DNA from: DASPHG01 sp963748315
GTDB taxonomy: Bacteria; Actinomycetota; Thermoleophilia; Solirubrobacterales; Thermoleophilaceae
Direction: 5' to 3'
Assembly (NCBI GenBank): GCA_963748315.1
Contig: CAVVIK010000006.1
Location: forward strand, 620,001-684,000
DNA length: 64,000 nt
The position numbers and the translations under genes are program-made. Each line of letters opens with the position of its first letter. Positions within the stretch are counted from its first letter, which is position 1. Below are positions 10,482-20,862 of the stretch, in pieces. The notes below the pieces were generated by a model that was not told the origin of the DNA, did not search any database, and saw only the letters and a program-made list of their open reading frames with translations.

Positions 10482-12089
10482 GTGGCTACGGGCCGCGCCT
10501 CTACGACGACCGCGCCGGCGCTCTCGCCGTTCAGCAACGAGCCCGAGCTCGAGCTGCGGCGTGCCTCGAACCGGCACGTGCTGACCGAGGCGCTGGCGCG
10601 CCTCGATGGCGACTCCCGCTCGAGGTGCCCGTCCTCGTCGGCGGGGACGAGGGCGCGGCGGTGGGCTTCGAGTCGACCGACCCGGGCGTCGCCCGCCCGG
10701 ATCGTCGCGGTCGCGGGCCGCGCGGGTGCCGCGGAGGCGAACGCAGCGATCGAGGCGGCGGCGGCCGTCGCGCCGGCCTGGGCCGAGACGCGGGCCGAGG
10801 ACCGTGCGGCCATCCTGGTGCGCGCGGCAGACCTCATGCGCCAGCCACCGGCTGGACCTTGCCGCGCTCGAGGTGCGCGAGTGCGCGAAGCCTTGGGGCG
10901 AGGCCGATGCCGACGTCTGCGAGGCGATCGACTTCCTCGAGTACTACGCACGCCAGGCGATCGAGCTCGACCGCGGGCCCGAGCTCTTGCAGGTGCCGGG
11001 TGAGCGCAACACGATGCGCTACGTGGCGCGCGGCGTCGCGGCGGTGATCGCGCCGTGGAACTTCCCGATCGCGATCCCCTGTGGGATGACCGCCGCCGCG
11101 CTGGCGGCCGGGAACGCGGTCGTCCTGAAGCCCGCGGAGCAATCTCCCGCGTGCGGGTACGCGCTCGCGACGGCGCTGCGCGAGGCGGGTGTGCCGCCCG
11201 GGGCGCTCTCGTTCCTACCTCGGGTTCGGCGAGGCGGGCGAGGCGCTCGTAATGCCACCCCGGAGTCCACACGATCGCGTTCACCGGCTCGAGTGCGGTC
11301 GGGCTCGCGATCGTGCGCGCGGCCGCCGAGACGCCCGACGACCAGCGCCACGTGAAGCGCGTGGTCTCCGAGATGGGCGGCAAGAACTGCGTCATCGTCG
11401 ACTCGGACGCCGACCTCGACGAGGTCGTTCCGGCGCTCACGTCGTCGGCATTCGGCTACGCGGGGCAGAAGTGCTCGGCCGCCGCGCGTGTGCTCGCGCA
11501 CGAGGGCATCGCCGACGGCCTGCTCGAACGCCTGGTGGGGGCGACCGAGACGCTGGTCGTCGGGCAGGCGGAGGACTTCGGCACCGACGTACCGCCCGTG
11601 ATCGAGCGCGACGCGCGCGACCGTGTCGAGCGCTACGCCGACGAAGCGGCGCGGACCGGTCAGCTCGCGCGGCCCGCCGCGGACGTGCCGGTCGAAGGAT
11701 GGTTCTGCGCGCCGTCGGTCGCGTACGAGCTGCCACCGGACTCGCCAGTGTTGGAGGAGGAGATCTTCGGTCCTCTGCTCGCGGTCGAGCAGGTGGCGAG
11801 CGTGGACGCGGCCCTCGACGTCCTGGAGCAGGCGCCGTTCGCGCTCACAGCGGGTGTCTTCTCACGCAGCCCGGCCGTGGTCGAGCAGGCGAAGCGGCGC
11901 GTGCCGGCCGGCAACCTCTACGTGAACCGCGGGATCACGGGCGCGAAGGTCGGCCGCCAGCCCTTCGGTGGGAACCGGCGCTCTGGAATCGGCTCGAAGG
12001 CGGGCGGCCCGGACTACCTGCTCCAGTTCGTCGAGCCGCGCGTCGTGACCGAAAACACGACCCGCCACGGGCTCGTTGTCGAGGGTTAG
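10482..12089 (+). pseudogene. 1-pyrroline-5-carboxylate dehydrogenase (ALDH family), five frame breaks
   Basis: Should oxidise glutamate semialdehyde to glutamate with NAD+, completing proline breakdown. All ALDH landmarks are present but spread over three frames: 'AVIAPWNFPIAIPCGM', 'GNAVVLKPAEQSP', 'HTIAFTGSSAVG', 'EMGGKNCVIVDSDADLDE' (general base Glu), 'FGYAGQKCSAAARV' (catalytic Cys) and 'EEEIFGPLL'. The 'TGAKVGRQPFGGNRRSG' end is typical of P5CDH. Slips fall near 10618, 10690, 10845, 11218 and 11255. GTG start at 10482. The last frame, from about 11260 to the stop at 12089, is clean. Either a decayed gene or a poorly polished stretch; no in-frame protein is possible as written. Confidence 0.8.
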
Positions 12090-12758
12090 ACTCGCCCGTC
12101 TGCCGGTTTTCGAGTGCGCGCGCTGCAATCAGATGACCTACTCCGCCTCGGGCGGGGTCGGCGAGTCGTGCGCCAATTGCGGCAGCGACCGTGTGCGCGT
12201 CATCGAGGGTTACTTCGACGAGGCGCGGCGTAGCCCGCGTGCACTCGCCGCGGGCGACCACGCGGCGCTCGTCTACGACAACCCCGGCGCGGTCGCGCCG
12301 TTCTGCGCGCGTTTCCTGACCGACGGGGTGGACGCGAGCGAGCGGGTCGTCGCGGCTATACCGAACGACCTTCGCGACGCGGTCAGCGCGCTGCTCGGCT
12401 CCGAAGCCGAGCCGGCCGTCGAATGGCAGCCGCCGGTTTCGTTCGATGGCGACTTCGACGCCGGGCCAGGCGGCGGCCGAGCTACGAGGGGCTGATCACG
12501 GCGGAGCCGGGCGCGACGCGGGTCTTGGCCGCGCCCGACGGCGAGTCGGTCGCAGGCATCGATGCCGACGAGTTCGGTCGCTTCGAGGCGATGGTGCACG
12601 CGGTCATCACCGACCACGGCGCGACCGTCGTGTGCGTATACGAGACGAACTCGGTGCCGCCGGGCTTCCGCGACATGACCGAGCGTCGCCACGGCCTCCT
12701 CGTCGAGGAGGGCGGCGCCGTGCGGCGCAACGAGCGCTTCGAGTACGAGCCCGCCTAG
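12076..12758 (+). CDS. Zinc-ribbon plus MEDS-domain protein, frame-broken
   Basis: The TTG at 12076 overlaps the P5C dehydrogenase stop. The N-terminus has two CxxC pairs (CARC, CANC) like a zinc ribbon. 'GDHAALVYDNPGAVAPFCARFLTDGVDASERVVAAI' segments then match the MEDS/DcmR-type sensory domain, known from anti-sigma or regulatory proteins. One slip near 12465 moves reading to a second frame that continues 'SYEGLITAEPGATRVL' and '...MTERRHGLLVEEGG' to the stop at 12758. The stop shares CTAG with the convergent ligase gene. A regulatory or sensory role is inferred; the ligand is unknown. Confidence 0.6.
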
Positions 12759-13796
12759 GCGGGGTCGGCCGTCTCCGCGACCAGGTCGCGCAGCATCTCC
12801 TCAGTCCCACCGCGCGCGTGTGCATCACGACGCCGGCGTGCACCGCCGCCCCGCGCCACGAGCTCCTCGAGCTCGGGCAGGTCGAGCTCCGCCGCCAGGT
12901 CGCGGGCGGCTGCCGACACGGGCGTGAGGCGTCCCTCGTGGAGAACCTCGGCCTCGAGGCCGTCGCGCGCCGCGCGGAAGCACGACCAGCCGATCGCCTC
13001 GGCCGGGGGCAGGTCGGCAGCGGGCGCTTCCGCTTCCCGCCGGGCAAGCGCCTGCGTCAGCGCGGCGAGTGCGACGGAGTCGTCGAGCGCGGCCTGCGCG
13101 TCGAGCTCGCGGATCTCGACGGTGCCAAAGCGCGGGTGGGGGCGGATGTCCCACCAAACGAGCGTGTAGTCGGAGGGGCCGCCCGCGTCGGCGACTCGTC
13201 GCCAGGTGCTCCTCGTACTGGTCCCAGGTGTCGAACGCCGGTGGGATGCCGCGGCCCGGATAGGACCGCACGAGTGCCCAGCGCGCGCTGGCGAGCCCCG
13301 AGTCGCGGCCGAACCACCAGGGTGAGTTGGCGGCGAGCCCGACGAGCAGCGGCAGGTGCCGGCGGAGCCCGTTGTACACGCTGATCGCCGTCTCGGCGTC
13401 CGGCATCCCCACGTGCACGTGGAGCGCCGCCTCCGGTGTGCGGCCGAACAGGTCGCGCATCGACTCGGCGACCTCGGCGTAGCGCGGGTTGTCGACGATG
13501 TCGGCGCCGCCCAGCGGGTCGGTGGGATGAAGCCCGGTCCCCATGAGCGTCGCGCCCGCGGCGGCCGCCGCCGCGCGGTTCTCAGCGAGCGCCGCACGGA
13601 CGTCGCGCGCATCCGCGCACGGCGTCGAGCGCAGCTCGATCTGCGCGGCGTACGCCTCGTGGCCGACTCGCCCTTCGGGCAGGTCCATTCGCTCGAGCAG
13701 CTCGACCGCGACCGGGACGAGCTGATGGGTGTCCGCGTCGACCAGTTGCAGCTCCTCCTCGACGCCGACGCTGAACTCGACCTCCGACCTCTTCAC
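12755..13796 (-). CDS. YbdK-type carboxylate-amine ligase (GCS2 family), frame-broken
   Basis: ATP-grasp-like ligase of the glutamate-cysteine ligase 2 family; members form gamma-glutamyl bonds to amines. The GTG start at 13796 overlaps the upstream oxidoreductase stop (GTGA). 'FSVGVEEELQLVDADTHQL' opens the domain, then 'IELRSTPCADARDVRAAL', 'GTGLHPTDPL', 'LHVHVGMPD' and 'NSPWWFGRDSGLASAR'. After one slip near 13190 it continues 'WWDIRPHPRFGTVEIRELDAQ' and 'GWSCFRAARDGLEAEVLHEG'. Last gene of the extended nuo transcript. The true substrate cannot be read from sequence. Confidence 0.8.
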
Positions 13797-14842
13797 GCGA
13801 GCGCCTCCTCCGCCGCGACCATGCCGAGCACAAGTGCTGCCGCCAGGCCGGAGGAGTACCCGCCGGCCATCACGCCGCCCGCGTCGGCGCCGGCGGCGAA
13901 GACGCCGTCCGCGACGCGCGCACTCGGATCGATCGCGAGTCCGCCCACGGTGGTCGTGATGCCCGCGCGCACCGTCACCGTCACATCGTCCTCGGTGCGT
14001 TGGACGGGCGCGCCCGCAGCTTCCGCCGCCGCGACCATGTCGGCCACGGTGCGGTCGCGGACGCGCTCGGACAGCCGGTCGTTCGCCACCCGGTACGCCG
14101 CCTGGGCCTCCGGCTGCCTGGCGGTCCACTGGACCACGTCGATCTCCGACCACGTGCGGGTCGCGAAGGTCGCGTCGCCGGCGAAGACGGTCGCGTGGCG
14201 CGCATACAGCTGGGAGAGGGGCACGAAGTCGGCCTCGGTCACGCGGGCGGGAGGCGCGGGCATGTTGCGCCCGTAGAACTCGGCCATGCCGGCGCTCTCG
14301 CCGCCTCCGGCGGCCAACCCGAGCCGCAGCCCGTCGCCGGTGCTCCAGGGGTTGGCTCGAAGCAGAAGGTGGTCGGCCTCTGAAGTGACGTGACGGCGGA
14401 CGAGATCGCGGTCACCCTGGAAGCCGCCGGTCGCGAGCACGATCGGCACGTCGCGCGGCAGCTCACGCAGCGGTTGCTCGAGCTCGATCTGGCCCGCCGC
14501 CGCGACGAGCGCACGCGTGAGCCCCTCGGTGTCGAACCGCGCGCCGTGCGTGCGCGGATTGCCGGTCTCGCGCGTGGCGACGGGCGCGCCGAGCGCGTCC
14601 AACCAGGCGATGCTCTCGTCCAGCCGGTCGAAGATGACCCGCTGCAGCGCGGGATCGCCGTCGGGGCAGTCCGAGCGGAAGCCGTCGAAGCTCTCGTGCC
14701 GCCAGACGAAGCCGCTCGACAGCCGCATCGAGCCTCCGGGCCGGTCGCCCTTCTCCAGCACGAGCACGTCGGCCCCGAGCTCGCGCGCCCGTGCGGCCGC
14801 GCACAGCCCGGCCATGCCGGCCCCGGCGACGACCAGGTCCAT
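13793..14842 (-). CDS. FAD-dependent oxidoreductase (fumarate reductase/ketosteroid dehydrogenase type)
   Basis: A 349-aa flavoprotein with an N-terminal Rossmann motif 'VVAGAGMAGLCAAARARELGADVLVLEKG' (GxGxxG, ending in Glu) and 'GGSMRLSSGFVW'. A substrate domain includes 'LATGGFQGD'. The second FAD motif at the C-terminus reads 'GVFAAGADAGGVMAGGYSSGLAAALVLG'. The family reduces or desaturates C-C bonds (flavocytochrome c, 3-ketosteroid dehydrogenase). At 349 aa it is short for the family. It sits 3 bp after the VOC gene stop and overlaps the next gene, so it belongs to the extended nuo transcript. Substrate unknown. Confidence 0.8.
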   Translation of the reverse strand: MDLVVAGAGMAGLCAAARARELGADVLVLEKGDRPGGSMRLSSGFVWRHESFDGFRSDCPDGDPALQRVIFDRLDESIAWLDALGAPVATRETGNPRTHGARFDTEGLTRALVAAAGQIELEQPLRELPRDVPIVLATGGFQGDRDLVRRHVTSEADHLLLRANPWSTGDGLRLGLAAGGGESAGMAEFYGRNMPAPPARVTEADFVPLSQLYARHATVFAGDATFATRTWSEIDVVQWTARQPEAQAAYRVANDRLSERVRDRTVADMVAAAEAAGAPVQRTEDDVTVTVRAGITTTVGGLAIDPSARVADGVFAAGADAGGVMAGGYSSGLAAALVLGMVAAEEALA

Positions 14843-14845
14843 TAA

Positions 14846-15526
14846 CTAGACGAGTGAGAAGCCGGGCTTGTGCTCCACGTATTCCACCTTCACGGAATCG
14901 GGGCCCCAGACGAAGACGGCGAGCGTGTTCTCCGCGTCCTTGATCTCGGCGACTTCGATCCCCCGCTCGCGCGCCTCAGCCTCCACGTCGTCCGCGGAGT
15001 CGACGAGCAGCGCGAGATGGTTGAGGAGCGGGCGCTCGGGCTCGCCATCTCCGCCGCCGATCAGCCGCAGCTCCCTGTCCGCCACGGCGAGCGCGCCGTT
15101 TCGCCGTTCGAAGCCGAGCGACTCGAAGCCAGCCATGGCGCCGTCGGGATCCGGCACCGAGAGAACCACGTGGTCGAGGTCGTACTCGAGGTCGGTGTCG
15201 CGTTCGGTGAGCCCGAAGCTGATGCCTTCCGGCCCCGTGAAGCCGGCGAGGTCATCCTCGCGGGCGACCTCGAGGTCGGCCGGCAGCTTCGCCAGGGCGG
15301 CATCGAGGTCGGACACGCGCAGCACGATCCGCGTCAGCGCGCCGGGATCGCGCGGGCCGTCGGCGTCGAAGAGCGTGATCTTGCCCTGGCGGGCGTCGGC
15401 GCCAACGAGCGTGAACGTGTCGGTTCTCTCGATCTCGTGCAGACCGAGGTGATCGCAGAGGAAGTTCGCGATTGCATGGCGCTCGGTCACCCAGAGCGCG
15501 ACGTGGTCAAAAGATGTCGGCTTCAT
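14846..15526 (-). CDS. Two-domain VOC/glyoxalase-fold protein
   Basis: 226 aa with two VOC modules: 'SFDHVALWVTERHAIANFLCDHLGL' at the start and 'DLDHVVLSVPDPDGAMAGFESLGF' near residue 113. Metal-ligand-like His/Glu positions are visible ('DHVAL', 'NHLALLVDS', 'VKVEYVEH'). The family covers extradiol dioxygenases, glyoxalases and resistance proteins; the exact reaction cannot be told. Its ATG overlaps the nuoN stop by one base (TGATG), so it is translationally coupled to complex I genes. Confidence 0.8.
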   Translation of the reverse strand: MKPTSFDHVALWVTERHAIANFLCDHLGLHEIERTDTFTLVGADARQGKITLFDADGPRDPGALTRIVLRVSDLDAALAKLPADLEVAREDDLAGFTGPEGISFGLTERDTDLEYDLDHVVLSVPDPDGAMAGFESLGFERRNGALAVADRELRLIGGGDGEPERPLLNHLALLVDSADDVEAEARERGIEVAEIKDAENTLAVFVWGPDSVKVEYVEHKPGFSLV

Positions 15527-17064
15527 CAGAGGAGGTGGGAGAACGACGTACCCACGTCCCGCGCCAGGTCAAACAGGGGCGAAGGGACGATGCCGAAGAA
15601 GATCGTCGCGGCCGCGCACAGGATCGCCACGCCGGTGACCTCGGGCTGTGCGCGGGCGTCCGCCTCCGGCGACCAGCCGCCGACGGGGCGCACCTTCCGG
15701 CCGGACGGCAGCTCGATCTCCACACCGCCCATCCACATGACCGCGATGACCCGCAGGTAGTAGGCGAGCGAGATCATCGAGCCGACGACGATCATCACGC
15801 CGAGCCAGGCGTATTCGCCGTCCACGGTCGCGTCGATCAAATAGAACTTTCCGATGAAGCCCGCCGTGGCCGGGATCCCGGCGAGCGCGAGCATCGCGAT
15901 CGTCATCGGCCACGCGAGCAACGGGCTCGCCTGGCCGAGGCCCTCGAACGACTTCAGGTCGTCGCCCGTCTCCGAGACACGCTCGCGCGCGATGACGACG
16001 GCGAAAGCGGCGAGGTTCATGAAGAGGTACGCCGCCAGGTAGAAGAACGTCGCCTTCAGCCCGAGCTGGGTGCCGACGACGACGCCCGCGAGCAGGTAGC
16101 CCGCCTGCGCGACGCCCGACCAAGCCAGCAGCCGTTTGAGCGAGCGCTGCATCAGCGCGCCAACGTTGCCGATCACGATCGTGATCGCGGCGAGCGCCGC
16201 GAGCGCGGGGCCCCAGTTGAACTGCTCGATCGCCAGGGCGTGATCGAAGAGGCGCAGGATCGCGACGAACGCCGCGGCCTTCGTGGCGGTGGCCATGAAT
16301 GCAGTGATCGGGGTCGGCGCGCCCTGGTACACGTCGGGCGCCCACTGGTGGAACGGCGCCACCGACGCCTTGAAGGCGAGGCCGGTGACCGCGAGCGCGA
16401 TACCGAGCAGGAGCAGCGGGTCGTCGAGTCCGATGGTCTCGTCGATCGCCGTCGCGATCGCGCCGAAGTCGGTCGCGCCCGTCGCGCCGTAGATCATCGC
16501 GAGCCCGTAGAGCAGCGTCGCCGATCCCAATGAGCCGATGATCAGGTACTTCAGGCCCGACTCGAGCGAGGGCTCGCGCCGCACCTCGGCGGCGCACAGC
16601 GCGTACAGCGGAATCGACAGGAGCTCGATGCCGACGAACAGCGTGATCAGGTTCTCGGCGCTCGCGAACACGACCATGCCAGTGACCGACGCCAGCAGCA
16701 GCGCGAAGTACTCGCCCGCGCCCGCCTCGCGCACGGCGTCGTCGCGGAGCGAAAGCAGGACCGTGAGGATCGCCGCGGCGTAGAAGAGCAGCCCGCCGCC
16801 GAGCGCGAGCGTGTCGACCGCGAGCGCGTTCTCCACGATCGGCTCGAGGTCGCCCGTCTCCCACTGCCAGATCGTGAGCCCGACCGCGGCGCCGAGCGAG
16901 GTCAGCGTCAGCGCGGGAACGAGGATGCGCTGGACGAACGCGCCGCGGAACAGGGCCGCCATCAGCACGATCACCGCGCCGCCGGCGAGCGCGAACAGAG
17001 GCGAGAGTCCCGCGTAGTCGATCTCGGGGCCCTGGACGTCGGCGGCGAGCAGGGGGTCAATCAA
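15526..17064 (-). CDS. nuoN: NADH-quinone oxidoreductase subunit N
   Basis: 512-aa membrane antiporter-like proton-pumping subunit of complex I, with about 14 hydrophobic segments. Family landmarks: 'GIELLSIPLYALCA' with the conserved glutamate, 'LKYLIIGSLGSATLLYG', 'KASVAPFHQWAPDVYQGAPTPI', 'LLAWSGVAQAGYLLAG'. The ATG overlaps the nuoM stop, and its stop overlaps the VOC gene. Confidence 0.96.
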   Translation of the reverse strand: MIDPLLAADVQGPEIDYAGLSPLFALAGGAVIVLMAALFRGAFVQRILVPALTLTSLGAAVGLTIWQWETGDLEPIVENALAVDTLALGGGLLFYAAAILTVLLSLRDDAVREAGAGEYFALLLASVTGMVVFASAENLITLFVGIELLSIPLYALCAAEVRREPSLESGLKYLIIGSLGSATLLYGLAMIYGATGATDFGAIATAIDETIGLDDPLLLLGIALAVTGLAFKASVAPFHQWAPDVYQGAPTPITAFMATATKAAAFVAILRLFDHALAIEQFNWGPALAALAAITIVIGNVGALMQRSLKRLLAWSGVAQAGYLLAGVVVGTQLGLKATFFYLAAYLFMNLAAFAVVIARERVSETGDDLKSFEGLGQASPLLAWPMTIAMLALAGIPATAGFIGKFYLIDATVDGEYAWLGVMIVVGSMISLAYYLRVIAVMWMGGVEIELPSGRKVRPVGGWSPEADARAQPEVTGVAILCAAATIFFGIVPSPLFDLARDVGTSFSHLL

Positions 17065-18557
17065 CGAAAGGTCACCTGCTCGAGCTGCGGCGGCGGGGCG
17101 ACCTGCTCGACTGCCTTTTCCGTCCCTTCGAGGATCACCTGCGGGTAGACGCCGAGCGCGACGATGACGGCCACGACGGGCGCGATCACGCCCAGCTCGA
17201 GCGCGCAGGCCTCACGCGACTGGACACCCTCGCCGGGCCGGTTGTGCATCGTCCGGATGAAGAACCGGATCATGTACACGGACGCGAGCACGACGCCCGT
17301 CGCCGCGATCAGGCCCCAGGTGAACTTGTCCTCGAAGGCGCCGAAGAGGATCAGCAGCTCCCCGACGAAGTTCGCCGTGCCCGGCATCGCGAGGTTCGCG
17401 AACGCGAGGATCAGGAGCAGGGCGGCCAGCACGGGCGCGCGGAACGCCATCCCGCCCATTCGCGAAAGGAGCTCCGAGCCGCCGGAGCGCCGCGCGAGCG
17501 CGGCGATCGCGAAGAAGAGCCCGGCCGCCACGAGGCCGTGGTTGACCATCTGCATCACCGCGCCCTGCGACCCCTTCGGGTCGAGCGAGAAGATCCCGAG
17601 CAGGATGAAGCCGAGCTGCGCGATCGAGGAGTAGCCGACGATGAGGCGCGTGTCGTCCTGGGCGAAAGCGATCACCGACCCGTAGAGGATCGAGACGACC
17701 GCGAACGCGATCATCACGTCCTGGAAGTGCACCGACGCGTCGGGCAGCACCGGCAGCACGATCCGCAGGAAGCCGTACACGCCGACCTTCGACACGACCG
17801 CCGAGAACACGACCAACACGGGCAGCGGCGCCGCGCGGTAGGCATCCGGCATCCAGCCGTGCAGCGGGAAGACCGGCGCCTTGACCAGGAAGGCGGCGGC
17901 GAACAGCAGGAAGATCCACTGCTGCGTCCCCTCGCCGAGCGTGCGCTGCTGGAGGTCAGCGATCGAGAACGAGATGTCGCCGCCCTCGGGCGTGGAGAGC
18001 ACGCCCAGCGCGATCGCGCCCGCCAGCATCAGGAGCGACCCGACGAGCGTGTAGATCATCATCTTGATCGTCGCCGGGACCCTGTTCTCCTCGCCCCACT
18101 GGCCGATCAGGAAGAAGAACGGCACGAGCATCAGGTCGAAGAAGAAGACGAAGACGGCGAGGTCCTGTGCCATGAACGCGCCGAGGACGGCGGTCTCCGC
18201 CAGCCCGACGTGGAACCAGAAGAGCTGCGGCCGCTGGCGGTCGCGGAAGCGCTCCGCCCGCCAGGCGTAGACGATCGCCCCCACCCACAGGAGCGCGGTC
18301 AGGAGGATCAGCCAGACGTTCAGGCCGTCCACGCCGAGCGACCAGCGGATGCCGAGCTCCGAGATCCACGCGTCGTCGGTGACGTACTGGAGTCCCTCCA
18401 CCCCGCGGTCGAAGTCGAACGCCAGCACGATCGCGTAGAGAGCGGCACCGACCGAGCCGGCGAGCACGCCCCAGTACGAGTGGGCGGCCGGGAGGAACGC
18501 GCCCACCAGTGCCCCGGCGAGGGGCATGAAGAGGACGATGCTGAGGTGGATCGTCAT
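17061..18557 (-). CDS. nuoM: NADH-quinone oxidoreductase subunit M
   Basis: 498-aa proton-pumping membrane subunit. Key segments: 'FFFDLMLVPFFFLIGQWG', 'KAPVFPLHGWMPDAYRAAP', 'VVSKVGVYGFLRIVLPV', 'VGYSSIAQLGFILLGIF', 'QMVNHGLVAAGLFF'. The conserved Lys and His channel residues lie within these. 4 bp separate it from the nuoL stop, and it overlaps nuoN. Confidence 0.96.
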   Translation of the reverse strand: MTIHLSIVLFMPLAGALVGAFLPAAHSYWGVLAGSVGAALYAIVLAFDFDRGVEGLQYVTDDAWISELGIRWSLGVDGLNVWLILLTALLWVGAIVYAWRAERFRDRQRPQLFWFHVGLAETAVLGAFMAQDLAVFVFFFDLMLVPFFFLIGQWGEENRVPATIKMMIYTLVGSLLMLAGAIALGVLSTPEGGDISFSIADLQQRTLGEGTQQWIFLLFAAAFLVKAPVFPLHGWMPDAYRAAPLPVLVVFSAVVSKVGVYGFLRIVLPVLPDASVHFQDVMIAFAVVSILYGSVIAFAQDDTRLIVGYSSIAQLGFILLGIFSLDPKGSQGAVMQMVNHGLVAAGLFFAIAALARRSGGSELLSRMGGMAFRAPVLAALLLILAFANLAMPGTANFVGELLILFGAFEDKFTWGLIAATGVVLASVYMIRFFIRTMHNRPGEGVQSREACALELGVIAPVVAVIVALGVYPQVILEGTEKAVEQVAPPPQLEQVTFR

Positions 18558-18561
18558 CGGC

Positions 18562-20566
18562 TCAGCTCGAGGTGATGAGGAAGTAGAGGGCGAGGCCCGC
18601 GCCGCCGGTGATGAGCAGCGCCGCGTACGAGCGGAGATATCCGGTCTGGAGCCCGCGCGCGAACGACGAGCCGGCGCGAACGACGGTGATCGCGCCGCCG
18701 ATGATCACGTCCTGCACGAACACGCTCTCGATCACGGTCCGCCCGTAACGGCCCGCCGCCGCCATCGGGCGCACGAACGCTGCGTCGTACAGCTCGTCGA
18801 AGTACCACTTGTGCGCGAGGAAGTCGTGCACCCTGCGCAGCCGGTAGTCGCGCAGCCGCAGCGTGGTCGTCGGCCGGACGAAATAGAGGAGCCAGGCGAT
18901 CGCGATGCCGATCAGCGAGATCGCGCCGCCGATGACGAGGCCGAGCACCTCGTCGCTGTCGCTCGGCGCCGTCTCGAGGTAGTCAGAACCCTCGAACGCC
19001 GGCTCGAGGAAGTGCTCGAGCGTTTCGGTAACGCCGGGGATGGCCGACGACGCCGCCGATGATCGACAGGAGCGCCAACGGCGCCATCGCAGCCTTCATC
19101 GGCCACTCGCGCTCGGCGATGTGGTGCTCGGGGCCAGGGAAGCCGACGTCGGTGTCCTCCGGCTCGCCGCTCATCGGGTTCGCCGGATCGTGGTGGGCGA
19201 GGTGCCCCCGCTCGAGCTCGCGCGCCTCCTCGACCGGTTCGCCGAAGAAGACGCGGAACACCATCCGGAACGCGTAGAACGCGGTCACGAGCGCTGCGGC
19301 GTAGGCGATCACGCCGAGCACCGTGTAGAGCCCGCCGCGGTTGAGCGTGAAGGCGATGATCTCGTCCTTCGAGAAGAAGCCGGCCGTCAGCGGGAAGCCG
19401 GCGAGCGCGAGCGCACCGATCGTGAACGTCACGAACGTGAACGGCATCGCGCGACGGAAGCCGCCCATCCGGTCGAGCGACTGGATCCCGCCCATCGCGG
19501 CGATCACCGAGCCGGCGCCCATGAAGAGAAGCGCCTTGAAGAACGCGTGCGTCATGAGGTGGAACATCCCCGCGCCGTACGCGAACGCCGAGACTCCGAG
19601 GATCATGTAGCCGATCTGCGACATCGTCGAGTACGCGATCACGCGCTTCAGATCGGTCACGACCAGCGCGATGCTCGCCGCGACGACGAGCGTCAGCGTG
19701 CCGAGGATCGCGGCGACGTCGGCGGCGGTCGGGGCGAGCTCGAACAGCGGACCTGTGCGCGCGATCAGGTAGACGCCCGCGGTCACCATCGTCGCGGCGT
19801 GGATGAGGGCGGAGACCGGGGTGGGGCCCTCCATCGCGTCCGGGAGCCACGTGTGCAGCGGGATCTGCGCCGACTTCGCGAACGCGCCCACCAGGAGGCA
19901 GAGGCACGCGGCCACGAGCTGGCCGTCCGTCATCAGGTGCGCGCTCTCGAAGACGCCGGCATAGTCGAGCGCGCCCGTCCCGTCGAAGAGCAGGAACGCG
20001 CCGACGACGAGCCCCACGTCGCCGATCACGTTCATGACGAACGCCTTGATGCCGGCCCGTGTCGCGGTCTCGCGCCGGTACCAGAAGGAGATCAGGAGAT
20101 ACGACGCCGCGCCGACGAACGCCCACCCGACGATCAGCAGCACGAAGTTGCCCGCGAGGACGAGCAGGAGCATCGAGAACACGAAGAAGTTGAGGTACGC
20201 GAAGAAGCGCACGTATCCGCGGTCGCCCGCCATGTACGCCACCGAGTAGAGGTGGATCAGGAACGAGACGCCCGAGACCACGAGGATCATCAGGACCGAC
20301 AGCGGGTCGACGAGGATCCCGAGGTCCACCGAGACGCCGAACGTGTCCGCGTAGTCGAACAGCGACGACTCGATGTGGCGTTCCTCCTCGGGCCGCTCCT
20401 GGAGCTGCTGGAGGGCGCCGAGCGCGGAGATGAACGACGCGAGGATCGACGCCGAGCCGATCCAGCCCGCGCTGCGGCCCGGCAGCCGGCGCCAGCCGAA
20501 GGCGAGGACGAGCGTCCCGAGCAACGGGAAGCCGAGGACGAGCCAGCCGTAGTCAGCGGGGCTCAA
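18562..20566 (-). CDS. nuoL: NADH-quinone oxidoreductase subunit L, one frame break
   Basis: Largest membrane pump subunit, with the long lateral helix at its C-terminal end. TTG start at 20566 (TTGA overlap with nuoK). 'FSMLLLVLAGNFVLLIVGWAFVG', 'KSAQIPLHTWLPDAMEGPTPVSALIHAATMVTAG' (as separate segments) and 'VIAYSTMSQIGYM' are clear. Near 19041 an extra base shifts the frame: dropping it joins 'SIIGGVVG' to 'IPGVTETLEHFLEPAFEGSD' and on to the hydrophobic end at 18562. Because nuoL is essential to complex I function, the slip is more likely an assembly error than a loss. Confidence 0.92.
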
Positions 20567-20862
20567 CCGCGCAGCTCCGAGAGCTTGTCGACGTCGAGCG
20601 CCATCCGCTTGCGGTAGATCGCGACGATCAGGCCGAGCCCGATCACGACCTCGCACGCGGCAACCACCATGACGATCAACGCGAAGATCTGGCCGTCACC
20701 GGAGTTGTGCATGCGCGAGAACGAGAGCAGCGCGAGGTTGCACGCGTTCAGCATCAGCTCGGTGCAGAGCAAGATCACGAGTGGGCTTCGGCGCGTCATC
20801 ACGCCCGCCGCGCCGATCACGAAGATCAGCGCGGAGAGGACGACGAACCAGACGACGTCCAT
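20563..20862 (-). CDS. nuoK: NADH-quinone oxidoreductase subunit K
   Basis: 99-aa small membrane subunit with three helices. The ATG at 20862 ('MDVVWFVVLSALIFVIG') overlaps the nuoJ stop as TGATG. 'LLCTELMLNACNLALL' carries the conserved membrane glutamate, and a second acidic residue sits in 'VVAACEVVIGLGLIVAI'. The usual length for the family. Confidence 0.95.
   Translation of the reverse strand: MDVVWFVVLSALIFVIGAAGVMTRRSPLVILLCTELMLNACNLALLSFSRMHNSGDGQIFALIVMVVAACEVVIGLGLIVAIYRKRMALDVDKLSELRG

Noticed and set aside
17244..20617. Long plus-strand open frames (443 and 525 codons) opposite nuoM and nuoL
   Set aside because: They are GC-frame shadows: highly charged, His/Arg-rich, no fold, and exactly opposite clear nuo genes.
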